Assembly (NCBI RefSeq): GCF_004362805.1
Contig: NZ_SNYF01000008.1
Coordinates: 1 to 64,000 of the forward strand
DNA length: 64,000 bases
Direction: 5' to 3'
DNA from: Algoriphagus boseongensis
GTDB lineage: Bacteria > Bacteroidota > Bacteroidia > Cytophagales > Cyclobacteriaceae
A program made the position numbers and the translations under genes. Positions 7,651 to 16,075 of this stretch are shown one piece after another. The first letter of the stretch is position 1; the number at the start of each line of letters is the position of its first letter. Under the pieces are notes generated by a model, which did no database searches, was not told where the DNA came from, and was given only the letters and a program-made list of their open reading frames with translations.

Positions 7651-8607
7651 TTATTTCTTTTTGAATAGAGAATCCACAAATTCTTTTCGGTTGAAAATCT
7701 GAAGATCAGTCATCTTTTCTCCGACCCCAATATATTTCACAGGGATTTTGAATTGGTCAGAAATCCCGATTACTACCCCACCTTTTGCCGTTCCGTCCAG
7801 CTTGGTTATCGCCAGTGAGGTGACTTCCGTTGCTTTTGTGAATTCCTTGGCCTGAATAAAAGCGTTTTGTCCTGTAGAACCATCAAGGACTAGCATGATT
7901 TCATGAGGTGCGTCCGGGATGAACTTTTGCATTACGCGTTTGATCTTGCTTAGCTCATTCATCAAATTGACTTTGGTATGAAGTCTTCCTGCAGTATCGA
8001 CAATTACCACGTCCGCTTGGGTGTCTACTCCTTGCTTCACTGCGTCAAAAGCAACAGAAGCAGGGTCTGTATTCATTCCGTGAGAAACCACAGGAACACC
8101 AACTCTATTTCCCCAAAGAATCAATTGGTCGACTGCCGCAGCTCTAAAAGTATCTGCCGCACCTAGTATTACCGATTTGCCTGCGTTTTTGAAAAGGTTG
8201 GCAAGTTTTCCGATGGTAGTGGTTTTTCCTACCCCGTTTACTCCTACCACCATTATTACATAAGGCTTTTTATCTGCAGGGATTTCAAAATCCAAAAATT
8301 CTTTAGTATTGCTTTCTTCCAATAGGCCTGCGACTTCTTCTCTAAGAATGGTGTCCAGTTCAGCTGCATTGAGGTATTTGTCTTTGGCAACCCGCTCCTC
8401 GATTCTTCTGATGATTTTAATGGTGGTATCAACACCTACATCAGAAGTAATTAGAATTTCTTCGAGCTCATCCAGAATTTCTTCATCGACGGTGGATTTG
8501 CCGACTACAGCCTTACTGATTTTAGAAAAGATCGATTCATTGGTCTTTTGAAGACCTTGGTCAAGACTTTCTTTTTTATCTTTTGAAAAGAAACCAAAGA
8601 TTCCCAT
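7651..8607 (-). CDS. ftsY: Signal recognition particle receptor FtsY
   Basis: This 318-residue SRP GTPase docks the signal recognition particle and ribosome at the inner membrane for co-translational protein insertion. The N domain (about 20-95) is a four-helix bundle. The G domain starts at the P-loop GVNGVGKTTT (near 122-131) and continues with DTFRAAAVDQL, DTAGRLHTK (G3) and TKLDGTAKGG (G4). The acidic A domain is very short, as in many Bacteroidota, and the tail NRKEFVDSLF is typical. It lies downstream of the L28-L33-DUF4295 genes but behind a separate hairpin terminator, so it may use both read-through and its own promoter. Confidence 0.97.
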   Translation of the reverse strand: MGIFGFFSKDKKESLDQGLQKTNESIFSKISKAVVGKSTVDEEILDELEEILITSDVGVDTTIKIIRRIEERVAKDKYLNAAELDTILREEVAGLLEESNTKEFLDFEIPADKKPYVIMVVGVNGVGKTTTIGKLANLFKNAGKSVILGAADTFRAAAVDQLILWGNRVGVPVVSHGMNTDPASVAFDAVKQGVDTQADVVIVDTAGRLHTKVNLMNELSKIKRVMQKFIPDAPHEIMLVLDGSTGQNAFIQAKEFTKATEVTSLAITKLDGTAKGGVVIGISDQFKIPVKYIGVGEKMTDLQIFNRKEFVDSLFKKK

Positions 8608-8640
8608 GCTTGGATTATGTTTATAAAAATGGAATATAAC

Positions 8641-8676
8641 GAAAAAGTCCCTACTGATTGAGGTCAGAGGGACTTG
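8641..8676 (-). terminator. Rho-independent terminator after the small ribosomal operon
   Basis: A perfect 8-bp stem, aagtccct / agggactt, has a 15-nt loop and is followed by five T residues on the minus strand. It separates the rpmB-rpmG-DUF4295 unit from ftsY. It may be partial, given that the genes are normally clustered. Confidence 0.7.
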
Positions 8677-8701
8677 GATACATTACGATGCACTAGGCAA
8701 A

Positions 8702-8854
8702 TTATTTTTTCAAGGTGTCCTGAACCAATGTGGAAGGAACCATTTCTTCTTTGAAGGTATATGCACCAGTCTTGTCAGACTTTACGGCACGGATAACTTT
8801 GGCGTAAGACACGCCACCTTCTTTTTTTAGGGTTGCTACTACTTTCTTAGCCAT
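8702..8854 (-). CDS. DUF4295 small basic protein
   Basis: This 50-residue gene starts MAKKVVATLKKEGGVSYAKV and ends STLVQDTLKK. It matches the Bacteroidota family DUF4295, always found directly after L28 and L33 and before ftsY. It is rich in lysine and small enough to be a ribosome-associated protein. The role is suggested only by gene order and charge. The start ATG at 8852-8854 is 37 nt after the L33 stop. In MAKKV it repeats the MAK start shared by L33 and L28. Confidence 0.88.
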   Translation of the reverse strand: MAKKVVATLKKEGGVSYAKVIRAVKSDKTGAYTFKEEMVPSTLVQDTLKK

Positions 8855-8891
8855 TTCTTTGTCGTTTAAGTGGGCCTAGACCCAAGCTAAA

Positions 8892-9074
8892 TTACTTGAT
8901 TTCTTTATGAACAGTCACTTTCTTAAGGATTGGGTTGAATTTCTTCAATTCCAATCTTTCGGTAGTGTTCTTTCTGTTTTTGGTAGTGATGTATCTTGAA
9001 GTACCTGGCATGCCAGAGTTCTTGTGCTCTGTACATTCCAAAATCACTTGTACTCTATTACCTTTCTTAGCCAT
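8892..9074 (-). CDS. rpmG: Large ribosomal subunit protein bL33
   Basis: The 60-residue bL33 begins [18 protein letters not shown] and contains the family signature [20 protein letters not shown]. Only one cysteine is present (Cys14), so the zinc-binding CxxC pairs of C+ type L33 proteins are missing and it is a C- (zinc-free) type. It follows L28 by 32 nt on the minus strand, the usual rpmB-rpmG order. Confidence 0.97.
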   Translation of the reverse strand: MAKKGNRVQVILECTEHKNSGMPGTSRYITTKNRKNTTERLELKKFNPILKKVTVHKEIK

Positions 9075-9106
9075 CTCGGTGTTGATTTAAGGGACTGTGA
9101 CTTTGA

Positions 9107-9349
9107 TTATTTGATTACAATCATGCCGTTATCCTGAGCTTCTTTCAAAACTGCAGAAATTCCTTTCTTGTTGATTGTCTTCAGCGCTTTTGAGCTTACT
9201 TTCAATGTAATCCATGCGTCTTCTTCAGGTACGTAGAAGCTCTTCTTATGAAGATTTGGATAAAATCTACGCTTCGTCTTGTTGTTTGCATGGGACACGT
9301 TGTTACCTACTCGAGGTCTTTTGCCGGTAATGTCACAAACTTTTGCCAT
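9107..9349 (-). CDS. rpmB: Large ribosomal subunit protein bL28
   Basis: The 80-residue bL28 opens [20 protein letters not shown], followed by the family motif [12 protein letters not shown]. The first cysteine is kept but no CxxC pairs are present, again a zinc-free form. It is the first gene of the rpmB-rpmG-DUF4295 operon. The 100-nt gap to the upstream DUF5522 gene should contain its promoter. Confidence 0.97.
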   Translation of the reverse strand: MAKVCDITGKRPRVGNNVSHANNKTKRRFYPNLHKKSFYVPEEDAWITLKVSSKALKTINKKGISAVLKEAQDNGMIVIK

Positions 9350-9450
9350 GATCTATATCGTAATTGGTATGCGTTTCTGTAATGAGTCTGCAAATATCGG
9401 AACTTTTTGGGAATTACCAACAAAGCATTTTAAAAATATTCTGAATGATC

Positions 9451-9606
<156 letters not shown>

Positions 9607-9666
9607 TTAGCCTTCCAGCAATCACTATATTTAGGGCAAAATTGAAGAAAAAGCCCAAAAATTGAT

Positions 9667-10947
9667 ATGAAAATGGAAAAAATTACCTCAAGCAAGCAGG
9701 CCATTGAGCTCGAAAACAAATATGGAGCGCATAACTATCATCCATTGCCTGTTGTGCTTTCAAGAGGTGAAGGTGTATTCCTTTGGGATGTAGAAGGGAA
9801 AAAATATTATGATTTCCTTTCTGCTTACTCAGCAGTAAATCAAGGCCACTGTCATCCTAAAATCAAAGATGCTATGATTGAACAAGTGGGAACACTGACT
9901 TTGACTTCCCGGGCATTTTACAACGATCTTTTGGGTCCCTTTGAAAAATACATCACCGAATATTTCGGATTTGACATGGTGTTGCCCATGAATACTGGTG
10001 CGGAAGGAGTAGAAACTGCCTTGAAAATCGCCAGGAAATGGGGATATGAGAAAAAAGGAGTAGACGAGAATCAGGCAAAAATCATTGTCGCTGAAAATAA
10101 TTTTCATGGTAGAACCACCACGATCATTTCTTTTTCCAATGATTCAAATGCGAGAAAGAATTTTGGTCCATTCACTGATGGTTTTATTCGCATACCTTAT
10201 AATAATGTAGAAGCGCTTAAATCTGCCTTGGAAATAGATGGAGTGGTAGCATTTTTAGTTGAGCCAATTCAGGGAGAAGCCGGTGTATATACTCCAGCTG
10301 AAGATTATATCAAAAAAGCTAAAGAAGCCTGCGAATCTAAAGGAGTACTCCTCATTGCCGATGAGATCCAGACAGGGATAGCCAGAACAGGTTCTTTACT
10401 TGCAGTTTGTGGGAATTGTACTTGTGAAGGTCATTGTGAAAAGCAGGAGACTTATACCAAACCAGATATTTTGATTTTGGGTAAAGCGCTTTCAGGAGGT
10501 TTTTATCCGGTTTCAGCAGTCTTGTCTGACAAGTCTATCATGGAAGTCATCAAGCCAGGGCAGCATGGATCCACTTTTGGAGGAAATCCTCTGGGAGTAA
10601 AAGTTGCGATGACTGCTTTGGAAGTAGTTCGAGATGAAAAATTGGCTCAAAACGCCAGAAAACTAGGGGAGATTTTCAGATCTCGAATGCAGCAAATGGT
10701 CAATAAATACTCTATCGCCAAACTCGTTAGAGGAAAAGGATTGTTGAATGCAGTGGTAATCAATGATAGCCCGGAAAGCTCAACTGCCTGGGATATTTGT
10801 GTGAAACTTGCTGAAAATGGTCTTTTGGCAAAACCTACCCATGGAAATATCATCCGATTTGCACCTCCATTAGTAATGACTGAAGAGCAAATTCATGAGT
10901 GTTGCGACATTATTGAAAAAGTGATTTCAGCCTTTGATAAGAAGTAA
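9667..10947 (+). CDS. rocD: Ornithine aminotransferase with cysteine-rich insertion
   Basis: This class III PLP aminotransferase (426 residues) converts ornithine plus 2-oxoglutarate to glutamate semialdehyde plus glutamate. Visible features are YSAVNQGHCHPKI (near 57-69), the PLP-contact GAEGVETALKIARKW (near 117-131), ADEIQTGIARTG (near 235-246) and the Schiff-base lysine in LGKALSGGFYP. Between the last two blocks lies CGNCTCEGHC, a cluster of four cysteines and a histidine that standard ornithine aminotransferases lack. The start used is MKMEKIT; MEKIT two codons later is possible. The product semialdehyde is oxidised by PruA, encoded at 43803-45437. Confidence 0.93.
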   Translation: MKMEKITSSKQAIELENKYGAHNYHPLPVVLSRGEGVFLWDVEGKKYYDFLSAYSAVNQGHCHPKIKDAMIEQVGTLTLTSRAFYNDLLGPFEKYITEYFGFDMVLPMNTGAEGVETALKIARKWGYEKKGVDENQAKIIVAENNFHGRTTTIISFSNDSNARKNFGPFTDGFIRIPYNNVEALKSALEIDGVVAFLVEPIQGEAGVYTPAEDYIKKAKEACESKGVLLIADEIQTGIARTGSLLAVCGNCTCEGHCEKQETYTKPDILILGKALSGGFYPVSAVLSDKSIMEVIKPGQHGSTFGGNPLGVKVAMTALEVVRDEKLAQNARKLGEIFRSRMQQMVNKYSIAKLVRGKGLLNAVVINDSPESSTAWDICVKLAENGLLAKPTHGNIIRFAPPLVMTEEQIHECCDIIEKVISAFDKK

Positions 10948-10971
10948 CTTCAAGATTGCCTGATTACTAAA

Positions 10972-11625
10972 ATGTCCAAAGCAGTCATATTTGATATGGA
11001 TGGGGTGATTTGTCATACCAACCCATTCCACTCGCAAGCTTTTAAATTATTCTTCGAAAAAAGGAATTTGTTTCCGACTGAAGAGGATTTCAAAGCTCAC
11101 ATGTATGGAAAAAACAATGGGTATATCCTGAGCCACTTCTTGGGCAGAAAGATAGAAGGGCAAGAGCTGCTGGAGTTGGAAGATGAAAAGGAGAGTTTGT
11201 TTCGCGAGATATATAAACACCATGTAGAGCCGATTTCAGGTTTTATGGAGTTTTTTAGGGATTTGAGATCTGCAGGTTTTAAGACTGGGGTCGCAACTTC
11301 AGCTCCCTTTGCAAATTTGGAATTGATTGCTGGACATTTAGATTTATTCCCCCATTTGGAATCTGCCTTAGCTAGCGAGCACGTATCCAAACACAAACCT
11401 GACCCGGAAGTTTATTTAAATGCTGCAAGCAATTTGTCCTTCAAACCATCAGATTGCCTCGTTTTTGAGGATTCATTTTCTGGGGTAATGGCAGCCAAAA
11501 ATGCAGGGATGAAAGTGGTTGGTGTCCTTTCCACGCATGAAAAAAGCGATTTGCCTCCTTGTGAAGCTTATATTACTAGTTATACGGAAATTTCATCTGA
11601 TGATGTTTTAGCCCTTTTGATTTGA
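10972..11625 (+). CDS. HAD superfamily hydrolase, beta-phosphoglucomutase-like
   Basis: The 217-residue HAD subfamily IA protein has the nucleophile motif FDMDGVICHT (residues 7-16), a helical cap domain, the Thr/Ser motif VATSAPFANLE (near 109-119), KHKPDPEVYL (Lys motif, near 141-150) and VFEDSFSGVMAAKNAG (motif IV). This is the pattern of phosphatases and phosphomutases acting on small sugar phosphates. The second aspartate of DxD is present, so either activity is possible. It follows rocD by 24 nt, probably co-transcribed without a clear pathway link. Confidence 0.88.
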   Translation: MSKAVIFDMDGVICHTNPFHSQAFKLFFEKRNLFPTEEDFKAHMYGKNNGYILSHFLGRKIEGQELLELEDEKESLFREIYKHHVEPISGFMEFFRDLRSAGFKTGVATSAPFANLELIAGHLDLFPHLESALASEHVSKHKPDPEVYLNAASNLSFKPSDCLVFEDSFSGVMAAKNAGMKVVGVLSTHEKSDLPPCEAYITSYTEISSDDVLALLI

Positions 11626-11706
11626 GTTAATCTCCTGAAAAGGTTAATATCATACAAAGCCAAAGTAGTTTTCCTTCATTAGTTTTGCCCGATAATTCCT
11701 ATACAT

Positions 11707-12675
11707 ATGCAGAGAAGACCTAGAAGAAACCGGAAATCAGAGTCTATTCGTGGACTGGTAGAAGAAACCCAAGTTTCTGTCAAAGACCTCATATTTCCTT
11801 TATTCCTTGTAGATGGAAGAAATAAGCAAATAGAGGTGAATTCCATGCCAGGCATCCATAGGTATTCCATTGATTTGATGCTGAAAGAAATTGAATCTTG
11901 CATGAATTTGGGGATTATGGCCTTTGATGTATTTCCGGCTTATCCTGAGACCTTAAAAGATTCCATTGCTTCTGAAAGTTATAATCCGGAGACTTTTTAT
12001 CTGAAAGCCCTAAGGGAAATCAAGAAGCGGTTTCCTGAAGTTTGCCTGATGTCCGATGTGGCAATGGATCCCTACAGTAGTGATGGACATGATGGTTTGG
12101 TGAAAGGTGGAAAGATTTTAAATGATGAAACCCTGACAATCCTTGGGAGAATGTCTCTTGCTCAGGCTGATGCGGGGGTAGATATTTTGGGCCCTTCGGA
12201 TATGATGGATGGCCGTGTGGGCTATATCCGGGATATTTTGGACGAAAACGGATTTATCGACACGTCAATCATGTCCTATACTGCAAAATATGCCAGTGCA
12301 TTTTATGGGCCTTTCCGTGATGCCTTGGATTCAGCTCCGAAATTCGGGGATAAAAAAACCTATCAAATGAATCCAGCAAATTCTCAAGAAGCTCTGATTG
12401 AAGCTGATTTAGATGTAGAAGAAGGCGCTGATTTCTTAATGGTCAAGCCGGCTTTAAGTTATTTGGATATTATTAAGCTATTGGCGGACCAATATCCCTT
12501 GCCAATCGCGGCTTACAATGTATCCGGAGAGTATAGCATGGTAAAGGCAGCAGCAGAAAAAGGCTGGTTAGATTATGATCGATCCATGAATGAAATACTT
12601 CTATCCATTAAGAGAGCCGGAGCCAAGATTATCCTGAGCTACTTTGCAAAAGATTTTGCAAAGGCTCAGAAGTAA
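11707..12675 (+). CDS. hemB: Delta-aminolevulinic acid dehydratase (porphobilinogen synthase)
   Basis: The enzyme condenses two 5-aminolevulinate molecules to porphobilinogen in tetrapyrrole synthesis. The active-site lysines are in YTAKYASAFYGPFRDA (near 197-212) and FLMVKPALSYLDII (near 243-256). The metal-binding segment that reads DVCLCEYTSHGHCG in zinc enzymes is here SDVAMDPYSSDGHDG (near 117-131). Its cysteines are replaced by Ala, Asp and Ser, so it belongs to the zinc-independent, magnesium-using group. At 322 residues it has normal length. Followed by a clean terminator. Confidence 0.97.
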   Translation: MQRRPRRNRKSESIRGLVEETQVSVKDLIFPLFLVDGRNKQIEVNSMPGIHRYSIDLMLKEIESCMNLGIMAFDVFPAYPETLKDSIASESYNPETFYLKALREIKKRFPEVCLMSDVAMDPYSSDGHDGLVKGGKILNDETLTILGRMSLAQADAGVDILGPSDMMDGRVGYIRDILDENGFIDTSIMSYTAKYASAFYGPFRDALDSAPKFGDKKTYQMNPANSQEALIEADLDVEEGADFLMVKPALSYLDIIKLLADQYPLPIAAYNVSGEYSMVKAAAEKGWLDYDRSMNEILLSIKRAGAKIILSYFAKDFAKAQK

Positions 12676-12694
12676 GCTGTTTTAAAAACAAACT

Positions 12695-12724
12695 TAAAAT
12701 CCCGATTTATCGGGATTTTTTTTG
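12695..12724 (+). terminator. Rho-independent terminator of hemB
   Basis: The stem aatcccga / tcgggatt is followed by eight T residues, starting about 20 nt after the hemB stop. Confidence 0.92.
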
Positions 12725-13190
12725 CTTGTAGGGTTAATTTTTACTTTAAAAATGAATCATTGTGAGACTTTTTTAAATAAGAGGTTAAAAAAAATATCTG
12801 ATTTTTTAAAAATTATATTTTCGATAATTTTTTAATTGAAGACAAAAATTCTGAAAAACTAGTTTTTAAAGAATTAAAATCCGAATAATGATTTTTTTAA
12901 GATAAAATATTCTGATAAAGTCTTTTCGTAATCGATTCCAGAAAATATTCTAAAGAAATTCAAAATTTTATTTCTTATCACAATAGGCTCTCAAAATGAC
13001 TTGTTTTTAAATAAAAATTGAAAAAAATGAAATTTTGGGTTTAAAAATGATAGTTATTTTACCTATTTAATGCATTAGTTTCAAAAACTGGTTTGTTTTT
13101 TTATAATTTTTATAATTACATTCGAAAAAGAGAATTGCTCTCAAACCTATATTAAATTCTGAAATAAGTTCAAAATTTAAACTCAAACCT
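12725..13190. other. Long, very AT-rich regulatory region upstream of amt
   Basis: About 465 nt without a gene, visibly dominated by A and T runs and far richer in A+T than the flanking genes. No hairpin terminator or RNA gene is apparent. The only ordered element I find is an 11-bp direct repeat at its right end (13140-13150 and 13182-13192). The length suggests a complex nitrogen-responsive promoter for the ammonium transporter, but no known binding site is recognisable. Confidence 0.5.
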
Positions 13191-13192
13191 AT
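13140..13192 (+). repeat. 11-bp direct repeat across the amt start codon
   Basis: CTCAAACCTAT occurs at 13140-13150 and again at 13182-13192, 42 nt apart. The second copy runs into the ATG of amt (13191). The spacing is four helical turns. It could mark a regulator site or a leader element, but function is not shown by sequence alone. Confidence 0.4.
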
Positions 13193-14486
13193 GAAGTATT
13201 TCGCAACCCTGTTGGCCAATGATGTGGCCGTGATGGATTTGTCGGTAGAGATTTCGAAAAATCTCCTCACGACAAACAATGTTTGGATGATGCTTTCCAC
13301 TGCCTTGGTGTTTATCATGCACTTGGGATTTGCGGGAGTGGAAGCAGGTTTTGGCCAGGCCAAAAACACTGTAAACATCCTTTTCAAAAACACAATCACA
13401 CCAATTATCGGCATTATCTCCTATGCGGCGATTGGATTTTACTTAATGTATCCGGGTTTTGAAGTTCCGGGGTGGTTGTCTTTTGATTTTGCAGGCTGGA
13501 ATTTATTCTGGTTTGCTCCTGCTACCGCAGATGTTTCAGCCGCTTATGCAGATGCCGGTTACACGTATTGGACTGATTTTCTTTTTCAGGCCATGTTTGC
13601 AGCAACCGCCGCCACGATCGTTTCTGGAGCAATTGCCGAACGGGTAAAGCTCGGAGCTTATTTGATTTTCACCTTATTCTTTGTGGGATTGGTTTATCCT
13701 ATCATCGGAAGTTGGAAATGGGGCGGTGGCGCATTGGATGAAATGGGCTTCTATGATTTTGCAGGAAGCACTTTGGTTCATTCCGTAGGAGGCTGGGGAG
13801 CCTTGGCAGGTGTAATTTTAGTGGGTCCTCGAATCGGTAAATACGTCAATGGAAAGACCATTGAAAAACCTGGAGCCAGTGTTCCTTTGGCTGTAATTGG
13901 TGTATTCCTTTTGTGGTTGGGATGGTTTGGATTCAATGGAGGATCAGTACTTTCCGCGGATCCGGGTCTGGTTTCTTTTGTACTGGTGACTACTTCTCTG
14001 GCAGCTTGCGCTGGCGGGCTTGGTGGATTTTTGGCAGCTTATTTCGCTTTTAAAAGATTGGACCTTGGGATGGTATTAAACGGGATATTGGCTGGGCTTG
14101 TGTCTATTACAGCTGGTGCCGATGTAATCAATCCAGGAGGGGCCGTCTTAGTCGGATTTATCGGAGGGATTTTAGTAGTGGTATCCGCAGTCCTTTTGGA
14201 CAAAGCCAGACTTGATGATGTAGTAGGCGCAGTTTCCGTTCACCTTACCTGTGGTATTTGGGGAACTTTAGCTGTTGGAATTTTCTCCACAAATCCAGAG
14301 CATTCCTTTCTTACCCAATTAATAGGCGTAGCTATTTGTGGAGTTACTGCTTTTTCTGCAGCATTCGGAATTTTCTATATCCTCAAAAAGACGGTCGGAA
14401 TCAGAGTTTCTGAAGAACATGAAAGAACAGGGCTGGACTCCCATGAACACGGGATCAGAGGATACACCATCGTTTTTGACGAATAA
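13191..14486 (+). CDS. amt: Ammonium transporter (Amt family)
   Basis: The 431-residue protein has about eleven membrane spans. Family signatures are ALVFIMHLGFAGVEAGFG (near 38-55), the FAGSTLVHSVGGWGALAG block with the first pore histidine, LLWLGWFGFNGGS, and the second pore histidine in AVSVHLTCGIWGTLAVG. The N-terminal stretch MKYFATLLANDVAVMDLSVE is not a classic signal peptide. No glnK/PII gene is adjacent, which is unusual because amt is normally paired with one. A BBP2-type outer-membrane porin follows 115 nt later and could supply the outer-membrane path. Confidence 0.95.
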   Translation: MKYFATLLANDVAVMDLSVEISKNLLTTNNVWMMLSTALVFIMHLGFAGVEAGFGQAKNTVNILFKNTITPIIGIISYAAIGFYLMYPGFEVPGWLSFDFAGWNLFWFAPATADVSAAYADAGYTYWTDFLFQAMFAATAATIVSGAIAERVKLGAYLIFTLFFVGLVYPIIGSWKWGGGALDEMGFYDFAGSTLVHSVGGWGALAGVILVGPRIGKYVNGKTIEKPGASVPLAVIGVFLLWLGWFGFNGGSVLSADPGLVSFVLVTTSLAACAGGLGGFLAAYFAFKRLDLGMVLNGILAGLVSITAGADVINPGGAVLVGFIGGILVVVSAVLLDKARLDDVVGAVSVHLTCGIWGTLAVGIFSTNPEHSFLTQLIGVAICGVTAFSAAFGIFYILKKTVGIRVSEEHERTGLDSHEHGIRGYTIVFDE

Positions 14487-14512
14487 AAACCACCAATCAT
14501 AAACAAAACGAA

Positions 14513-14558
14513 CCCCGTCCGGAGAAAAAAACGCGACTCTCTTTCGACCGGATCGGGG
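14513..14558 (+). promoter_or_regulatory. Imperfect GC-rich stem-loop between amt and the porin gene
   Basis: Arms CCCCGTCCGG (14513-14522) and CCGGATCGGGG (14548-14558) pair along ten bases with one bulged nucleotide, enclosing a 25-nt loop. No T run follows, so it is not a standard terminator. It could attenuate transcription or protect the amt message 3' end. It stands out against the AT-rich surroundings. Confidence 0.45.
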
Positions 14559-14601
14559 ATCTATTGATCAACTCTATCATTAACCAACACTCAAAATTAA
14601 A

Positions 14602-15777
14602 ATGAAAAAAATATTCCTACTAATACTTTGCGCATCTCTATTTGGTTCTCAAGTTGTAATGGCTCAAGAAGAGTCTTCTGAAGAGGAAGGTACATTAACC
14701 CTCTCAGGCTCTGTAGATGCTTATTTCCGCACTAATTTCAATGCTCCCAACAAGGGAGAAAATTTTCAAGCTCCAGCTTCATCTTTTGGAAACCTTCCTG
14801 GATTTTCTTTGGGTATGGCAAATATCATTGCCACTTACCAAGGTAAAAAAGTAGGGGCTGTGGCAGATCTGGTCTTTGGACCTAGAGGTGAAGATGCTGT
14901 TTTTGGCTCTCCTTTATATGCCAATGGAATGGCAGGTTCCTCGCAAATTGTAAATCAATTATATGTCTATTGGAATGTGTCTGACAAGGTAACTTTGACA
15001 TTTGGAAACTTCAATACCTTTTTAGGATATGAGGTGATTTCTCCAACTGCTAATTTCAATTATTCCACATCCTATATGTTCTCGTATGGTCCGTTTTCTC
15101 ATACGGGCTTGAAAGCTAATTTTCAGTTGTCTGACAAGTTTTCCTTTTTGGCAGCGGTCATGAACCCTACGGATATGACTGAGTTTAATTTAAATGGGAC
15201 ATATACTCTAGGAGCACAATTGGGTTATTCCACAGATTTGGGAAGTACTTACCTTAATTTTGTGTATGGTGACCAAGATGGAAGGCTAAGCGATGACGGA
15301 GGCTTGATTACTGATCAATCTTCTTTAGGTAAAACCTTTCAAGTTGATTTGACTACTGGATTTGATCTTTCAGAGAAATTCTATTTGGGAGTAAATACGA
15401 CCTATAATACCACCAGTGCAGGAGAATTTTACACTGGATCTGAGATCCAAGATTTGGATGGAGATGGTGCTGGTTTCTACGGATTTGCAGGATATCTTCA
15501 AGTGAAACCAACTGAGAAGTTTGGTTTGGGATTCAGGGGTGAATACTTCAGTGTATTCAACAATGGTCTCGAAGGCGTGGTTGGAATTGATCCTTCGACT
15601 GGTGATGGAGGTGTATTTGCTGCAACTTTGTCCGGAAATATCAAGGTTGGTGGAAATCTTACCCTAATTCCTGAATTAAGGGTAGATAGCATGAAGGAGG
15701 AATTCTTCGTCAATAAGGACTTAAACGGAAGTAAAGGATTGGCTTCATTTTTATTCGCTGCCGTATTTGCTTTCTAA
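14602..15777 (+). CDS. Outer-membrane beta-barrel porin (BBP2/OmpL-like)
   Basis: A signal peptide (residues 1-21, ending VVMAQ) is followed by a short acidic stretch EESSEEEGTL, then alternating amphipathic strands to a terminal phenylalanine (FLFAAVFAF), the usual outer-membrane barrel end. The segment FGNFNTFLGYEVISPTANF (near 134-152) followed by SYGPFSHTGLKANF is the conserved part of the porin-2 (BBP2) family. The 391-residue length suits a 16-18 strand barrel. Placed right after amt, it may let ammonium or other nitrogen compounds cross the outer membrane. That role is inferred. Confidence 0.85.
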   Translation: MKKIFLLILCASLFGSQVVMAQEESSEEEGTLTLSGSVDAYFRTNFNAPNKGENFQAPASSFGNLPGFSLGMANIIATYQGKKVGAVADLVFGPRGEDAVFGSPLYANGMAGSSQIVNQLYVYWNVSDKVTLTFGNFNTFLGYEVISPTANFNYSTSYMFSYGPFSHTGLKANFQLSDKFSFLAAVMNPTDMTEFNLNGTYTLGAQLGYSTDLGSTYLNFVYGDQDGRLSDDGGLITDQSSLGKTFQVDLTTGFDLSEKFYLGVNTTYNTTSAGEFYTGSEIQDLDGDGAGFYGFAGYLQVKPTEKFGLGFRGEYFSVFNNGLEGVVGIDPSTGDGGVFAATLSGNIKVGGNLTLIPELRVDSMKEEFFVNKDLNGSKGLASFLFAAVFAF

Positions 15778-15816
15778 AAATATTTAAGATTATAAACAGG
15801 GTCTATTGTTATAAAA

Positions 15817-15852
15817 GCCGGGGTGATTTTCACCTCGGTTTTTTCTTTTTTA
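15817..15852 (+). terminator. Rho-independent terminator of the porin gene
   Basis: The stem ccggggtg / cacctcgg (8 bp with a G-T pair, 5-base loop) is followed by a T-rich tail. It lies about 40 nt after the porin stop. Confidence 0.88.
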
Positions 15853-16027
15853 TAGATGATTTCTAATAATTGGGTTGGATTTTTAGTAAGATATTAATGA
15901 ATCTATGAAAAAATTGAAAATTACAGTTTCAAAACAATGTATTGTTTGAATATTTTTAAATCATTGTAAACGAATAAAATTTCAAAAAATATAGGTTTTT
16001 GACTTAAATCAGTCGAATCTTAAAACA

Positions 16028-16055
16028 TTTGGTATTCTAAATCTGTATATTTTTG
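16028..16055 (+). promoter_or_regulatory. Bacteroidota-type promoter of the AKN-repeat protein gene
   Basis: TTTG at 16028-16031 and TATTTTTG at 16048-16055 match the -33 and -7 consensus (TTTG / TAnnTTTG) with a 16-nt spacer, slightly shorter than usual. The -7 box overlaps the left arm of a 12-bp inverted repeat ending at the start codon. Confidence 0.55.
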
Positions 16056-16075
16056 TACAACCCAAATATACAGAT
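16041..16075. promoter_or_regulatory. Perfect 12-bp inverted repeat between promoter and start codon
   Basis: ATCTGTATATTT (16041-16052) is the exact reverse complement of AAATATACAGAT (16064-16075), with an 11-nt spacer. The right arm ends one base before the ATG at 16076, and the left arm overlaps the predicted -7 box. It could be an operator for a dimeric repressor or a leader hairpin that hides the start codon. No protein is known to bind it. Confidence 0.55.

Noticed and set aside
10972..11625. Idea that the HAD protein belongs to ornithine metabolism
   Set aside because: It resembles general sugar phosphatases; only its 24-nt gap to rocD suggests a link.
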